From Perlabentimonas gracilis (GTDB lineage: Bacteria > Bacteroidota > Bacteroidia > Bacteroidales > Tenuifilaceae), in the NCBI RefSeq assembly GCF_011174675.1, contig NZ_JAANIG010000011.1, positions 1 through 64,000 of the forward strand: a DNA stretch of 64,000 bases, in the 5' to 3' direction. Below the pieces are notes generated by a model. It was not told the DNA's origin. It did no database searches and worked only from the letters and a program-made list of their open reading frames with translations. Made by a program: the position numbers and the translations under genes. Below are positions 41,107-49,725 of the stretch, piece by piece. The stretch's first letter is position 1. Every line of letters starts with the position of its first letter.

Positions 41107-41609
41107 CGGTTTACTTGTTTTTTTATCTGCTCAACCACATTCAATACCACTGGGCAAACCTCAATGTTCTTCAGGGTGATATTAAATATCTGTTGCATTT
41201 TTCGCCTATCGGTATGTGGATACTCCCTACACGCATTGGGCCTGTGCTCGTATACCTCGCAGTAATTGTCGGTTTGTAAAAACGGGCAGGGTGCGCTGGT
41301 GAAAACGTAATCGCCGTCCGAGTCGATGGTTAGGTACTTTTCCACCACAGCCGATGGTTTTATGCCCAACCCCTTGGCCAGTCGATCCACATCCCTGTTG
41401 GTGATAATTGGGCTAATGGTTTTGCAGCAGTTGGCGCATGTAAGGCAATTGAATTGTTCGAATGCCTCGTGATGCGCGGTGTTGAAGAGTGAATCGATTT
41501 TTTCGGAGGGTAACTTTTTTAGTCGTTTAAAAAGTAGCTTGTTCTCCTGTTTCTTCGAGGAGGAGAACTCCTTTATCCTATCGAGCGATACAAATTCGAG
41601 ACTATCCAC
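41103..41609 (-). CDS. YkgJ family cysteine-cluster protein
   Basis: The 168-residue protein carries the YkgJ (CxxCxxCC) motif in FNCLTCANCCKTISPI near 53. Later cysteines lie in APCPFLQTDNYCEVYEHRP and NACREYPH (about 108-132). The cysteines would bind a metal or iron-sulfur cluster; function of the family is not established. The start overlaps the upstream EamA gene by eight bases, so the two are cotranscribed. A second protein of similar cysteine style (DUF3109) lies at 59855-60439. Confidence 0.9.
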   Translation of the reverse strand: MDSLEFVSLDRIKEFSSSKKQENKLLFKRLKKLPSEKIDSLFNTAHHEAFEQFNCLTCANCCKTISPIITNRDVDRLAKGLGIKPSAVVEKYLTIDSDGDYVFTSAPCPFLQTDNYCEVYEHRPNACREYPHTDRRKMQQIFNITLKNIEVCPVVLNVVEQIKKQVNR

Positions 41610-42513
41610 GGGTGAGTGCTCTTTTGAACATCCCTTTCCTCATTTGCGATAGGAATAACCCCATGATAACAACGAATATTCCAACCATTTTGAGCAAGGT
41701 AAGGCTCTCGCCCAGTAGAAAAAATGCAAATATTGCCGTTAGGGCTGGGATGGCATTGGTAAATATGTTTGCCTTAGTTATTCCCAGGTGCTTAATGGCA
41801 TAGGTGAAGAATATAAATGCAAAGCTTGAGGCAAATATCCCCAGGTTAAGCAGAGGAATTATTACATCCCAAGTGGGGGTAACCTGAATAAACTCTTTGT
41901 AATCGAGAACAAAGAATAGGGGCAAGAAGAAAACAATGCCAAAGAGGTTTTGGTAGGCCACAATGGAGAGTGAGTTGTACTGGTCGGTTAGCTTTTTTAT
42001 TATCAACGCATACCCCAATGCCGATATTACTGCCAGTGCAAGGAATCCAATGCCAATGGGATTTACTCCCGACATGTCGAACCCTTCATGGAATATAACC
42101 AAGGCAACGCCAACTATCGAAACCACAATGCCTAAAAAGTTCATCATGGTGATACGTTCCTTCAGATAGTAGTAGGCGCCTATGGGGCTAAACAGCGGTA
42201 TGGTGGCTATTATAACAGCCGCCAAGGTTGAGGGCGTTAGGCTTACCCCGTAGCTCTCGCCCAGAAAGTACAGGAAAGGCGACAGGAAGCTAAGCAGCAC
42301 AAAGCTTTTAATATCTTTCTTTTTAATCCTATCGAGTTTTCCTATTGAAGCGGTGACAATAAAAAGCAGTATGCTTGATATGATTAGCCGCATAATTACT
42401 AACGAAACGGGCTTGTAAAGCACCAAAACCTCTTTATACCAGATAAAGGAAAGCGCCCAGAAAAACATGGCGAAAAAGGCGCTCAGGTATACCGATATCA
42501 ACTTTTTTGTCAT
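41602..42513 (-). CDS. EamA/DMT superfamily transporter
   Basis: The 303-residue inner-membrane protein has ten predicted helices in two EamA repeats of about 140 residues each (for example VSLTPSTLAAVIIATIPLF near 90 and HLGITKANIFTNAIPALTAI near 245). Substrate cannot be read from the sequence; relatives export amino acids or nucleotide sugars. A TACTTTTG element lies upstream, and the YkgJ gene overlaps its 3' end by eight bases. Confidence 0.9.
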   Translation of the reverse strand: MTKKLISVYLSAFFAMFFWALSFIWYKEVLVLYKPVSLVIMRLIISSILLFIVTASIGKLDRIKKKDIKSFVLLSFLSPFLYFLGESYGVSLTPSTLAAVIIATIPLFSPIGAYYYLKERITMMNFLGIVVSIVGVALVIFHEGFDMSGVNPIGIGFLALAVISALGYALIIKKLTDQYNSLSIVAYQNLFGIVFFLPLFFVLDYKEFIQVTPTWDVIIPLLNLGIFASSFAFIFFTYAIKHLGITKANIFTNAIPALTAIFAFFLLGESLTLLKMVGIFVVIMGLFLSQMRKGMFKRALTRG

Positions 42514-42551
42514 TGAAGTGTTGAACTGAATTTGTACAGATTTTAGACTGG

Positions 42552-42559
42552 CAAAAGTA
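42552..42559 (-). promoter_or_regulatory. Bacteroidota -7 promoter element (TACTTTTG)
   Basis: On the minus strand TACTTTTG matches TAnnTTTG, 38 bases before the EamA gene ATG. Confidence 0.5.
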
Positions 42560-42643
42560 AAAAGGTTTGAGGTAAGTAAAGCCTATTGTTTAAAATTTCT
42601 TAAAGCATCAATAAAAATCGCTTTCAGAGAGCTGGTTGCCACT

Positions 42644-42651
42644 TAATTTTG
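42644..42651 (+). promoter_or_regulatory. Bacteroidota -7 promoter element (TAATTTTG)
   Basis: TAATTTTG matches TAnnTTTG and precedes the M20 hydrolase ATG by 28 bases. It is divergent from the EamA promoter 85 bases away. Confidence 0.5.
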
Positions 42652-42679
42652 ATAATTTTACAGATGCAAAACTACTAGT

Positions 42680-43807
42680 ATGGAGGAATTAGTAAGGTTA
42701 CGTCATGAACTTCACAGAAATCCTGAACTGTCAGGTGAGGAAAGGGCTACGGGCAAACGTGTTAGGTTTTATCTGAACAAGTATAGACCCGATGAGCTGT
42801 TTACCGGAATAGCTGGTGAGGGTATGGCTGCCGTTTATAATGGCCAGGAACCAGGGCCAACAATCCTCTTTCGATGCGATATGGACGCCCTCCCCATCAA
42901 CGAAGCTGTAAAGCGTCATCATATGTCAACAGTTCAAGGTGTTGCCCACGTATGTGGGCACGATGGCCATATGGCCATTGTGTCTGGTCTTGCAGCCAAA
43001 ATTAAGCATAACCCAATAAAGCAGGGTAGAGTAATTCTTTTCTATCAACCCTCGGAGGAGAATGGTTTGGGGGCGCGTAGGTCAATAGATAGGCTCAAGG
43101 AGCTTAACTTATACCCCCATTACGCATTTGCCATTCACAATATGCCCAAGTACCCATTGGGGAATGTAATTATTGCCAAGGATACATTTGCTGCCGCCTC
43201 CAAAGGGTTAATCGTTAAGCTGATTGGAAAAAACTCCCATGCTGCATACCCCGAGAAGGGTGTAAACCCAGCGCTAGCCATTGCTAAAATTACCCAAGAA
43301 CTTTGCGAATTAACCTCCAAAAACAAGTTCAATCGGTTTGTTATGCTCACCGTTATCCACATCCGGTTGGGCGATGTGGCTTTCGGTACATCACCGGGCT
43401 ATGGCGAGATCATGGTCACCTTGCGTTCTTTCGATAATGACGATATGGTAAAGCTGTCCGAGTTGGCCATTTCCATTGCGCGCAGCATAGGTGTTGAGCA
43501 TGGCCTTGCTGTTGAAACATCCATTGCTGACGATTATCCTGCCGCCATTGGCGATGCCACGCTTTCCGATTTAGTAAAAGATATTGCAACCACTCAGGGT
43601 AGGCCTGTGGTCACTCTAGAAGAGCCCAATAGGTGGTCCGAGGATTTTGCCAACTTCACACAGCATGGGCCAGCGTTACTCTTTGGACTAGGGGTAGGTG
43701 AGGATGTTCCCGACCTGCATAGCCCCGAGTACGATTTCCCCGACGAAGCCATTGAGCTAGGGGTTGACCTGTTGGATTCAGTGGTAACCCGAATGCTGAG
43801 AGAATAG
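42680..43807 (+). CDS. M20 family amidohydrolase
   Basis: The 375-residue cytoplasmic metallohydrolase begins MEELVRLRHELHRNPELSGEE, and FRCDMDALPINE near 75, VCGHDGHMAIVSGLA near 93 (metal His/Asp/His), QPSEENGLGARRSID near 119 (general-base Glu pair) and the dimerisation domain follow. This layout is that of the M20D N-acyl amino acid amidohydrolases, which cleave N-acyl or peptide-derived amides. No signal peptide is present. The substrate is not determined. Confidence 0.92.
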   Translation: MEELVRLRHELHRNPELSGEERATGKRVRFYLNKYRPDELFTGIAGEGMAAVYNGQEPGPTILFRCDMDALPINEAVKRHHMSTVQGVAHVCGHDGHMAIVSGLAAKIKHNPIKQGRVILFYQPSEENGLGARRSIDRLKELNLYPHYAFAIHNMPKYPLGNVIIAKDTFAAASKGLIVKLIGKNSHAAYPEKGVNPALAIAKITQELCELTSKNKFNRFVMLTVIHIRLGDVAFGTSPGYGEIMVTLRSFDNDDMVKLSELAISIARSIGVEHGLAVETSIADDYPAAIGDATLSDLVKDIATTQGRPVVTLEEPNRWSEDFANFTQHGPALLFGLGVGEDVPDLHSPEYDFPDEAIELGVDLLDSVVTRMLRE

Positions 43808-43985
43808 TTACAAAATCGACCTAGAAAGTGAGGCTGAAACAATTCCTGTGTCGGTCTCCTTCCCTGATATTCCTTATCAACCTGCATTTCCTTATATAGA
43901 AAAGTCGTGAAGAGCCAGCTGAACAGTATGAACTTATCGTTGTATGTTTGCTGTGCATAAGGTTTAGTTTTCAACCTAATTTTAG

Positions 43986-43993
43986 TACTTTTG
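43986..43993 (+). promoter_or_regulatory. Bacteroidota -7 promoter element (TACTTTTG) for hpt
   Basis: TACTTTTG matches TAnnTTTG. It overlaps the GTG at 43991 that opens the longest frame, so translation must begin downstream at the ATG at 44039. It would drive hpt-adk-obgE. Confidence 0.55.
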
Positions 43994-44038
43994 TGGCTTA
44001 AAATATTTTACCATAACATATTTAACCCAGCAACAGAC

Positions 44039-44575
44039 ATGAAAAGAGTTAAGCTTTGGGACAAAGAGTTTGAGATTAGCTACCCCGCTAGCGAGATTAA
44101 AAAGGATATAGAAACAATGGCTGCGGCCATCAATACTGACCTTAAAAGCGAGGAGAAGCCTCTTTTCATTAGTGTACTCAATGGATCGTTTATTTTCACT
44201 GCCGATTTTATTAGGCTTATTGAGTTCCCATGCGAGATTTCTTTTGTAAAGTTAGCTTCGTACGAGGGTACTCAAACCTCAGGCACAGTTAACCAGCTTA
44301 TCGGCTTAACCGAGGATATTGAGAACCGAACTGTTGTTATTCTTGAAGATATAGTAGACACAGGAATTACGCTAGGGAAGCTGGTTGAAAGCCTTGCTGC
44401 TCATAAACCCAAGGCCATAAAGATTGCTACCTTGCTGTATAAGCCCGAGTCGTACAAGGGAAAGCTGAAAATTGACTATATTGGGAAATCAATACCTAAC
44501 GAGTTTATTGTTGGTTATGGATTGGATTACGACGGTTTAGGTCGGAACCTAGCCGATATATACACCCTGGTATAG
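44039..44575 (+). CDS. hpt: Hypoxanthine phosphoribosyltransferase
   Basis: The enzyme salvages hypoxanthine (and usually guanine) with PRPP. The 178-residue protein has VVILEDIVDTGITLGKLVES near 98, the PRPP-binding acidic motif, and SVLNGSFIFTADFIR near 41. The terminal YGLDYDGLGRNLADIYTL supplies purine contacts and is typical. The upstream -7 element covers the longer frame's GTG, so the ATG at 44039 is the start. adk follows after 30 bases in the same unit. Confidence 0.95.
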   Translation: MKRVKLWDKEFEISYPASEIKKDIETMAAAINTDLKSEEKPLFISVLNGSFIFTADFIRLIEFPCEISFVKLASYEGTQTSGTVNQLIGLTEDIENRTVVILEDIVDTGITLGKLVESLAAHKPKAIKIATLLYKPESYKGKLKIDYIGKSIPNEFIVGYGLDYDGLGRNLADIYTLV

Positions 44576-44605
44576 GCCTAGCCTATGCTGTAAACCTAAT
44601 CAACC

Positions 44606-45190
44606 ATGCTTAACATTGTGCTATTTGGCCCTCCCGGTGCAGGCAAGGGCACCCAGTCGCAAATCGTGATGAACAGGTACAATCTTATGCACTTGTCCAC
44701 AGGCGATATTTTGCGCAATGCCATGGATAGGAAAACCCCAAGAGGCATTCAGGCAAAGAAGTATATGAGTCGTGGCGAGCTTGTTCCCGATGAGCTAGTG
44801 ATTGGAATAATTGGCCGCCGGCTCGATGAGTATCTCAATAAAACCAATGGTTTTATTTTCGATGGATTTCCTCGCACCACATTACAAGCCAAGGAGTTTG
44901 ATATAATTCTTGCCCAGAAGCAGATATCAATAACCCTAATGATTGAGCTTGAGGTGGATCATGACGAGCTTATATCCCGGCTTATGAAAAGAGGACAGCT
45001 TTGTGGCCGCTCCGACGATCAGGATATCGATGTCATCAATAACAGAATAAATATTTACAACCAGTCAACACGCCCCCTTATGGAGTACTACAAGGCCCAA
45101 GGCAAGTATGTTGGGATTAACGGAATGGGTGACGTTGATGAGATATACCAGCGAATCTGCAGTGTAATTGACAAGGAAATACAGAAATAG
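44606..45190 (+). CDS. adk: Adenylate kinase
   Basis: Adk interconverts ATP, ADP and AMP. The P-loop FGPPGAGKGTQS is at 6-17, HLSTGDILRNAM near 32 and FDGFPRTTLQAKEF near 83. The lid is short and lacks the zinc-binding cysteine quartet of long forms (MKRGQLCGRSDDQDIDVINN). Length of 194 residues fits the short/medium class. It lies between hpt and obgE with 30 and 51-base spacers. Confidence 0.96.
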   Translation: MLNIVLFGPPGAGKGTQSQIVMNRYNLMHLSTGDILRNAMDRKTPRGIQAKKYMSRGELVPDELVIGIIGRRLDEYLNKTNGFIFDGFPRTTLQAKEFDIILAQKQISITLMIELEVDHDELISRLMKRGQLCGRSDDQDIDVINNRINIYNQSTRPLMEYYKAQGKYVGINGMGDVDEIYQRICSVIDKEIQK

Positions 45191-45241
45191 CAATCCGTTT
45201 GCACCTACCGCAGCTAACCACTTCATAATTGAATTAACACT

Positions 45242-46240
45242 ATGGCATCATCCAATTTTGTAGATTACGTAAAGATTTTTTGTCGCTCGGGTAAGGGTGG
45301 TGCCGGAAGTGCACACCTCAGGCGCGAGAAGTTTGAGGCCAAGGGTGGTCCCGATGGAGGCGATGGTGGCCGAGGTGGGCATATATACCTCAAGGGAAAT
45401 GACCAGCTGTGGACCCTGATACACCTAAAGTATCAGCGGCATATATTTGCTGGACACGGCGAGTCGGGAGGCCGAAGTCGAAGCACTGGCGCCGATGGCA
45501 AGGATGTTACCATTGAGGTGCCTCTTGGCACCGTGGCCGTTGATGCCGAAACCGGTGAGCGAATCTGTGAAATTACCGAGCACGATCAGGTCGAAATCCT
45601 TGTGAAAGGCGGTCGGGGCGGCTTGGGTAACTGGCACTTCAAATCACCCACTATGCAAACCCCAAGGTTTGCTCAGCCTGGCGAAGATGGCATTGAGGGT
45701 GCGGTAGTTTTGGAACTTAAAATTTTGGCCGATGTGGGATTGGTGGGTTTACCCAACGCCGGAAAATCAACCTTACTATCAACCGTAACGGCAGCCAAAC
45801 CAAAAATTGCCGATTATCCATTTACAACCCTAGTTCCTAACATTGGTATTGTTCCCTACCGCGATCATCGCTCGTTTGTTATTGCCGATATCCCTGGGAT
45901 AATTGAGGGAGCACACGAGGGAAAAGGGTTGGGTATCCGTTTCCTCAGGCATATTGAGCGCAACTCCATGCTCCTCTTTATGATTCCTGTTGATAGTCCA
46001 AATATTAAAGACGAGTTCGATACGCTGGTAAACGAGTTGGCTCAGTTTAACCCCGAGCTGCTCGATAAGCAGAAGGTTCTTGCCATTACCAAGTGCGATA
46101 TGGCCGATCAGGAGATTAAGTCGGAGGTGGCCAAGGAGCTGCCCGATGTTAAATGCATCTTCATTTCATCGGTTACTGGCGAAGGGATTACCGAGCTAAA
46201 GGACTTGCTTTGGGAGGAGCTAAATATGCAGAAGGTTTAA
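45242..46240 (+). CDS. obgE: Obg family GTPase
   Basis: The 332-residue GTPase has the glycine-rich Obg fold in the first 160 residues ([29 protein letters not shown]) and the G domain with Walker [13 protein letters not shown] near 168, [20 protein letters not shown] near 215 and TKCDMAD near 285. It works in ribosome assembly and the stress response. The C-terminal OCT domain found in some Gram-positive Obg proteins is absent, as usual in Bacteroidota. The gene follows adk, and a PAP2 gene starts 16 bases after its stop. Confidence 0.95.
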   Translation: MASSNFVDYVKIFCRSGKGGAGSAHLRREKFEAKGGPDGGDGGRGGHIYLKGNDQLWTLIHLKYQRHIFAGHGESGGRSRSTGADGKDVTIEVPLGTVAVDAETGERICEITEHDQVEILVKGGRGGLGNWHFKSPTMQTPRFAQPGEDGIEGAVVLELKILADVGLVGLPNAGKSTLLSTVTAAKPKIADYPFTTLVPNIGIVPYRDHRSFVIADIPGIIEGAHEGKGLGIRFLRHIERNSMLLFMIPVDSPNIKDEFDTLVNELAQFNPELLDKQKVLAITKCDMADQEIKSEVAKELPDVKCIFISSVTGEGITELKDLLWEELNMQKV

Positions 46241-46256
46241 CCTCATATTTTCTACT

Positions 46257-46841
46257 ATGATTAGCTGGTTACAACAAGTTGATACAGAATTTTTCCTGTA
46301 CCTAAACGGTTTGGGGGTTGTCTTTTGGGATCCCATAATGATTTTTTTCTCTGGTAAGTTAACATGGCTTCCATTTTACCTTATTCTGGTTTTCCTAATG
46401 TATCGTAGGTTTGGATGGCGGCTGGTGTGGCCTCTTTTGGGTGCTGCGCTAGTGGTTACTCTTGCCGACCAGAGTTCGGTTCACTTGTTTAAAAACGTTT
46501 TTGAACGCTTACGCCCTTGCCATGAAGCCTCCCTGCAGGAACTAATTCGCTTACCCACCGGACGGTGCGCTGGTGGCAGGTTTGGTTTTGTGTCATCGCA
46601 TGCCGCCAACACTTTTGGTGTAGCAGTATTCCTGGCTAACCTCTTCAAAAGAAGATGGTTCACTGCAATGATTATCATATGGGCCGCTGGAGTATCCTAC
46701 AGCCGCATCTACCTCGGTGTACACTATCCTGGCGATGTGATAGGGGGAGCGTTGCTGGGTGCTGTTTGTGGTTACGCGGTGTGGAATTTGCTTTATGGGC
46801 TCGATAAAACCTTTGGTTTGTTAGCCCCGAGAAAGGCTTGA
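46257..46841 (+). CDS. PAP2 family membrane phosphatase
   Basis: The 194-residue membrane protein has five to six helices and the three PAP2 motifs: KNVFERLRP near 80, SSHAANTFG near 120 and SRIYLGVHYPGDVIGG near 156. Related enzymes remove phosphate from undecaprenyl diphosphate, phosphatidate or lipid A. It starts 16 bases after obgE and may share its mRNA, and it ends 14 bases from the convergent MBOAT gene. The substrate is inferred only. Confidence 0.9.
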   Translation: MISWLQQVDTEFFLYLNGLGVVFWDPIMIFFSGKLTWLPFYLILVFLMYRRFGWRLVWPLLGAALVVTLADQSSVHLFKNVFERLRPCHEASLQELIRLPTGRCAGGRFGFVSSHAANTFGVAVFLANLFKRRWFTAMIIIWAAGVSYSRIYLGVHYPGDVIGGALLGAVCGYAVWNLLYGLDKTFGLLAPRKA

Positions 46842-46855
46842 GCCAATCCAATCCT

Positions 46856-48385
46856 CTAAAATCTAAAGTAGATAAAAGGCTGTAAATCGGCCGTTTTGAA
46901 CTGGAAGATTACCAAAGCCACCAGCAGCGTGATGATAAGCTTTAGCCATAGGGGTGTGTTGATGAATGCTCCACGGTAGTGCTCTTTCCAGCTAACGGGT
47001 AGCCAGTGTATGGCCAACGCAATTCCTGCCAGACCAATTACCGGGAGGTAGCTCCCTACAATTGCCCCAAACGATTGCCACCCAAATCGGGTACCCATCT
47101 GTATTAGCATCTCCCATGCTTTTGATAGCGATTCGGCTCTGAAGAATACCCACGAAAGGCACACCACATGGAAAGTAATTACTGCCGATACTGCACGTTT
47201 CCAAAGGGGCGACGGCCCATTTGCCGAAGGGAAAAAACCTGTCCAAACCTTATGGATGGCCAGAGAAATGCCATGAATACCGCCCCAAATTACAAAACGG
47301 ATATTTGCACCGTGCCATAGGCCACCCAGCAGCATCGTTACAAGTAGGTTTGCGTAGGTGCGAGTGGTTCCCTTTCGGTTGCCTCCAAGCGGAATGTATA
47401 GGTAATCGCGTAGCCACGACGAGAGCGAGATATGCCATCGATGCCAAAAGTCGGTGATGTTTACCGCCTTGTAGGGCGAGTTGAAGTTGATGGGTAGCCT
47501 AAACCCCAACAGCAGGGCTACCCCAATGGCCATATCGGTATATCCCGAAAAATCACAATAAATTTGAACCGAATAGCCATAGGTGGCCAGCAGGTTTTCA
47601 AAGCCCGAGTAGCTTAGCGGGCTAGCAAAAATTCTGTCTACAAAATTTATCGATATGTAGTCCGATATCACCACCTTTTTAATCATCCCATTAAGGATGA
47701 GGAATAATGCGTAGCCAAATTCCCTTTGTGTAAGGCTATACTTTTTGTAAAGCTGGGGAATAAATTCTGCAGCTCTAACAATTGGCCCAGCCACGAGCTG
47801 TGGAAAGAATGAGACGTAAAACCCAAAGTCGACAATGTTATTAACAGGATCAACCTTTCCCCTGAAAATATCAACCGTGTAGCTTATGGTTTGGAAGGTG
47901 AAAAATGAAATGCCAACGGGCAGCACTATGGCGGCAACATCGAGTGAGGTGCCAAAAAATTTATTGGACCAGTGCGATAAGAAGTTGAAGGGCTGAAGAT
48001 CTGTGCCTGCCAAGCTGTTCACCGAATCGGTGAAAAAGTAGCTGTACTTGAAGAACGAAAGCACAGCGAGGTTAATAAACACGCTAATGGCTAGTAACCC
48101 CTTGCGTTTCCAATGGGTTTTCGATGAGTGAATAAGACGGCCCAAGGTGTAGTCGCAAACGGTAGAAAATATCAAAAGAATAAAGAACAGACCGCTGGAC
48201 TTGAAGTAGAAGAATAGGCTAAAGGCCAGTAGGTATAGGCTGCGGAGGTATCGGGTTTTGTACACCAGCGAGTACCCCAAAAGCAGAATGGCAAAGAACA
48301 GCCAAAACCCACCCTCGGTAAAAATTAGGGGGCGACCCTCGTTGTAGGTCAAAAACTGCCTTATGTACTCCCCAGTACTACTCAT
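46856..48385 (-). CDS. MBOAT family O-acyltransferase (AlgI-like)
   Basis: The 509-residue polytopic protein has ten or more helices and the AlgI/MBOAT signatures. These are SPYKAVNITDFWHRWHISL near 300, LRDYLYIPLGGNRKGTTRT near 325, MLLGGLWHGANIRFVIWG near 350 and the catalytic histidine in GGIHGISLAIHK near 370. Such proteins move acyl groups across the inner membrane for transfer to extracytoplasmic polymers. It overlaps the upstream SGNH gene by eight bases, so the pair is probably an O-acylation system. The acceptor is unknown. Confidence 0.93.
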   Translation of the reverse strand: MSSTGEYIRQFLTYNEGRPLIFTEGGFWLFFAILLLGYSLVYKTRYLRSLYLLAFSLFFYFKSSGLFFILLIFSTVCDYTLGRLIHSSKTHWKRKGLLAISVFINLAVLSFFKYSYFFTDSVNSLAGTDLQPFNFLSHWSNKFFGTSLDVAAIVLPVGISFFTFQTISYTVDIFRGKVDPVNNIVDFGFYVSFFPQLVAGPIVRAAEFIPQLYKKYSLTQREFGYALFLILNGMIKKVVISDYISINFVDRIFASPLSYSGFENLLATYGYSVQIYCDFSGYTDMAIGVALLLGFRLPINFNSPYKAVNITDFWHRWHISLSSWLRDYLYIPLGGNRKGTTRTYANLLVTMLLGGLWHGANIRFVIWGGIHGISLAIHKVWTGFFPSANGPSPLWKRAVSAVITFHVVCLSWVFFRAESLSKAWEMLIQMGTRFGWQSFGAIVGSYLPVIGLAGIALAIHWLPVSWKEHYRGAFINTPLWLKLIITLLVALVIFQFKTADLQPFIYFRF

Positions 48386-49655
48386 TTATTGATAGCTGCT
48401 TTTGATCAATTAGTATTGGATTGCCATTGTCGAGCTTAGTGAGGGCTTCGAAAAGTAATGCCCCCTTAAGCCGGTAACCCTTCCGGTTGAGGTGGAGCAT
48501 ATCGGGGGCGCAAAGCCCCTTTTCGGCCCAATACTCAATGCTTCCAGCCCCGCCCATCACCTCGAAAAAATCCCACACTCCGCACCCCTCAGCTTGTGCT
48601 ACCTCTCTAATAACCCTTTGTGCCACTTCTATTGACTCGTTCTGTTGGATTCTATTAATCAAGTGATCGCCTGGGGTTGTTAGTATAAGCATGCTGTTTG
48701 GACTGGCTGATTTTAATTTAGTAATTAGTTTTTTAAGATTTTCTCTAAATGTATTTGCACAAAAGGCCGGGTTGTATGCATCGTTTGTGCCCAGTGAAAC
48801 TATTGTAATGGCCGGGGCTAATTCGCTTACCTGACTGGCAAATAGGTTTGAGCGGAGGAACGTGCCAATGGATGCTCCATTTACCCCTGCGGCATGGTAA
48901 AGCAATTTGGAGCTGGAATTTACTAGTTCAACCCCATGCAGGCTTAATGCACCAGTCGACTGTTTACCTATGCTATTACCTATGGTAACCGAGTTAGTTG
49001 GTGACGCAAGTTGGTAGGTCGCGCTATGCAAATCGCGGTGAACCAGCATTCCACCGTCTCTTACATACGGAAATGTGTTTGCGTCCTCCGAATCGAAAAA
49101 AATGCGAACCCGATCAAAGTGTTGCGAGTAATTCACGTTGCTATTTAACCTAATGGAAAACTCGCTTCCCCAATTGGCCGATTGCGCAGTTACCCCAAAA
49201 ATGCCCACCTCAGGGCTATTGATAATCCTTTTCCAGCTACCCTTCCATGTTACGGTAAAGTCGTCGGGGTTATTGGAGCCAACTATTTGATGCGGGAAGG
49301 TTACTCCTCTGGCGCAATTATCGTCGTTAAGCCATGATGCAAGCAACCTGCGGGTTTCACCAGTAAAAACATCGGCCTGCACGTGCGAATCGCCAATATG
49401 CAGGATGGTTAGCGGTTTGCTTCGGCTTTGGGATGCCTCTACCAGCTGAGAGAATTTGTTGGGGAAATAGTTTGCAGACGAGTGACTAATTACATTAGCC
49501 TCAAAGTTTATAAACCACAGGGGTTCATTGGTATGCATTCGTTGAGTAATAAGTGATATTTTTTTAGGCGTAAGGGTAAGAACCAACATCACCACTAGGG
49601 CTGTTGAAGCAACAATCCATTTATTATTAGGTAATATTCTAGTGAAGTTGGTCAT
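48378..49655 (-). CDS. SGNH/GDSL hydrolase-like acyltransferase partner, membrane-anchored
   Basis: The 425-residue protein has one N-terminal membrane helix (about 12-28) and an extracytoplasmic SGNH domain. Catalytic blocks are GDSHVQAD near 88 (Ser), VSLGTNDAYNPAF near 285 (Asn) and PDMLHLNRKGYRLKG near 385 (Asp/His). Between blocks lies a beta-rich insertion of about 180 residues, as in AlgX/PatB-type transferases. It overlaps the MBOAT gene start by eight bases and would accept acyl groups from it. Alternatively it is an esterase. Confidence 0.85.
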   Translation of the reverse strand: MTNFTRILPNNKWIVASTALVVMLVLTLTPKKISLITQRMHTNEPLWFINFEANVISHSSANYFPNKFSQLVEASQSRSKPLTILHIGDSHVQADVFTGETRRLLASWLNDDNCARGVTFPHQIVGSNNPDDFTVTWKGSWKRIINSPEVGIFGVTAQSANWGSEFSIRLNSNVNYSQHFDRVRIFFDSEDANTFPYVRDGGMLVHRDLHSATYQLASPTNSVTIGNSIGKQSTGALSLHGVELVNSSSKLLYHAAGVNGASIGTFLRSNLFASQVSELAPAITIVSLGTNDAYNPAFCANTFRENLKKLITKLKSASPNSMLILTTPGDHLINRIQQNESIEVAQRVIREVAQAEGCGVWDFFEVMGGAGSIEYWAEKGLCAPDMLHLNRKGYRLKGALLFEALTKLDNGNPILIDQKQLSINE

Positions 49656-49725
49656 CTCTGAAGTTACTTTAAAAGCCTAAATTGCTTAATGTAAATATCA
49701 AAATAACATTATAATGCACATACAA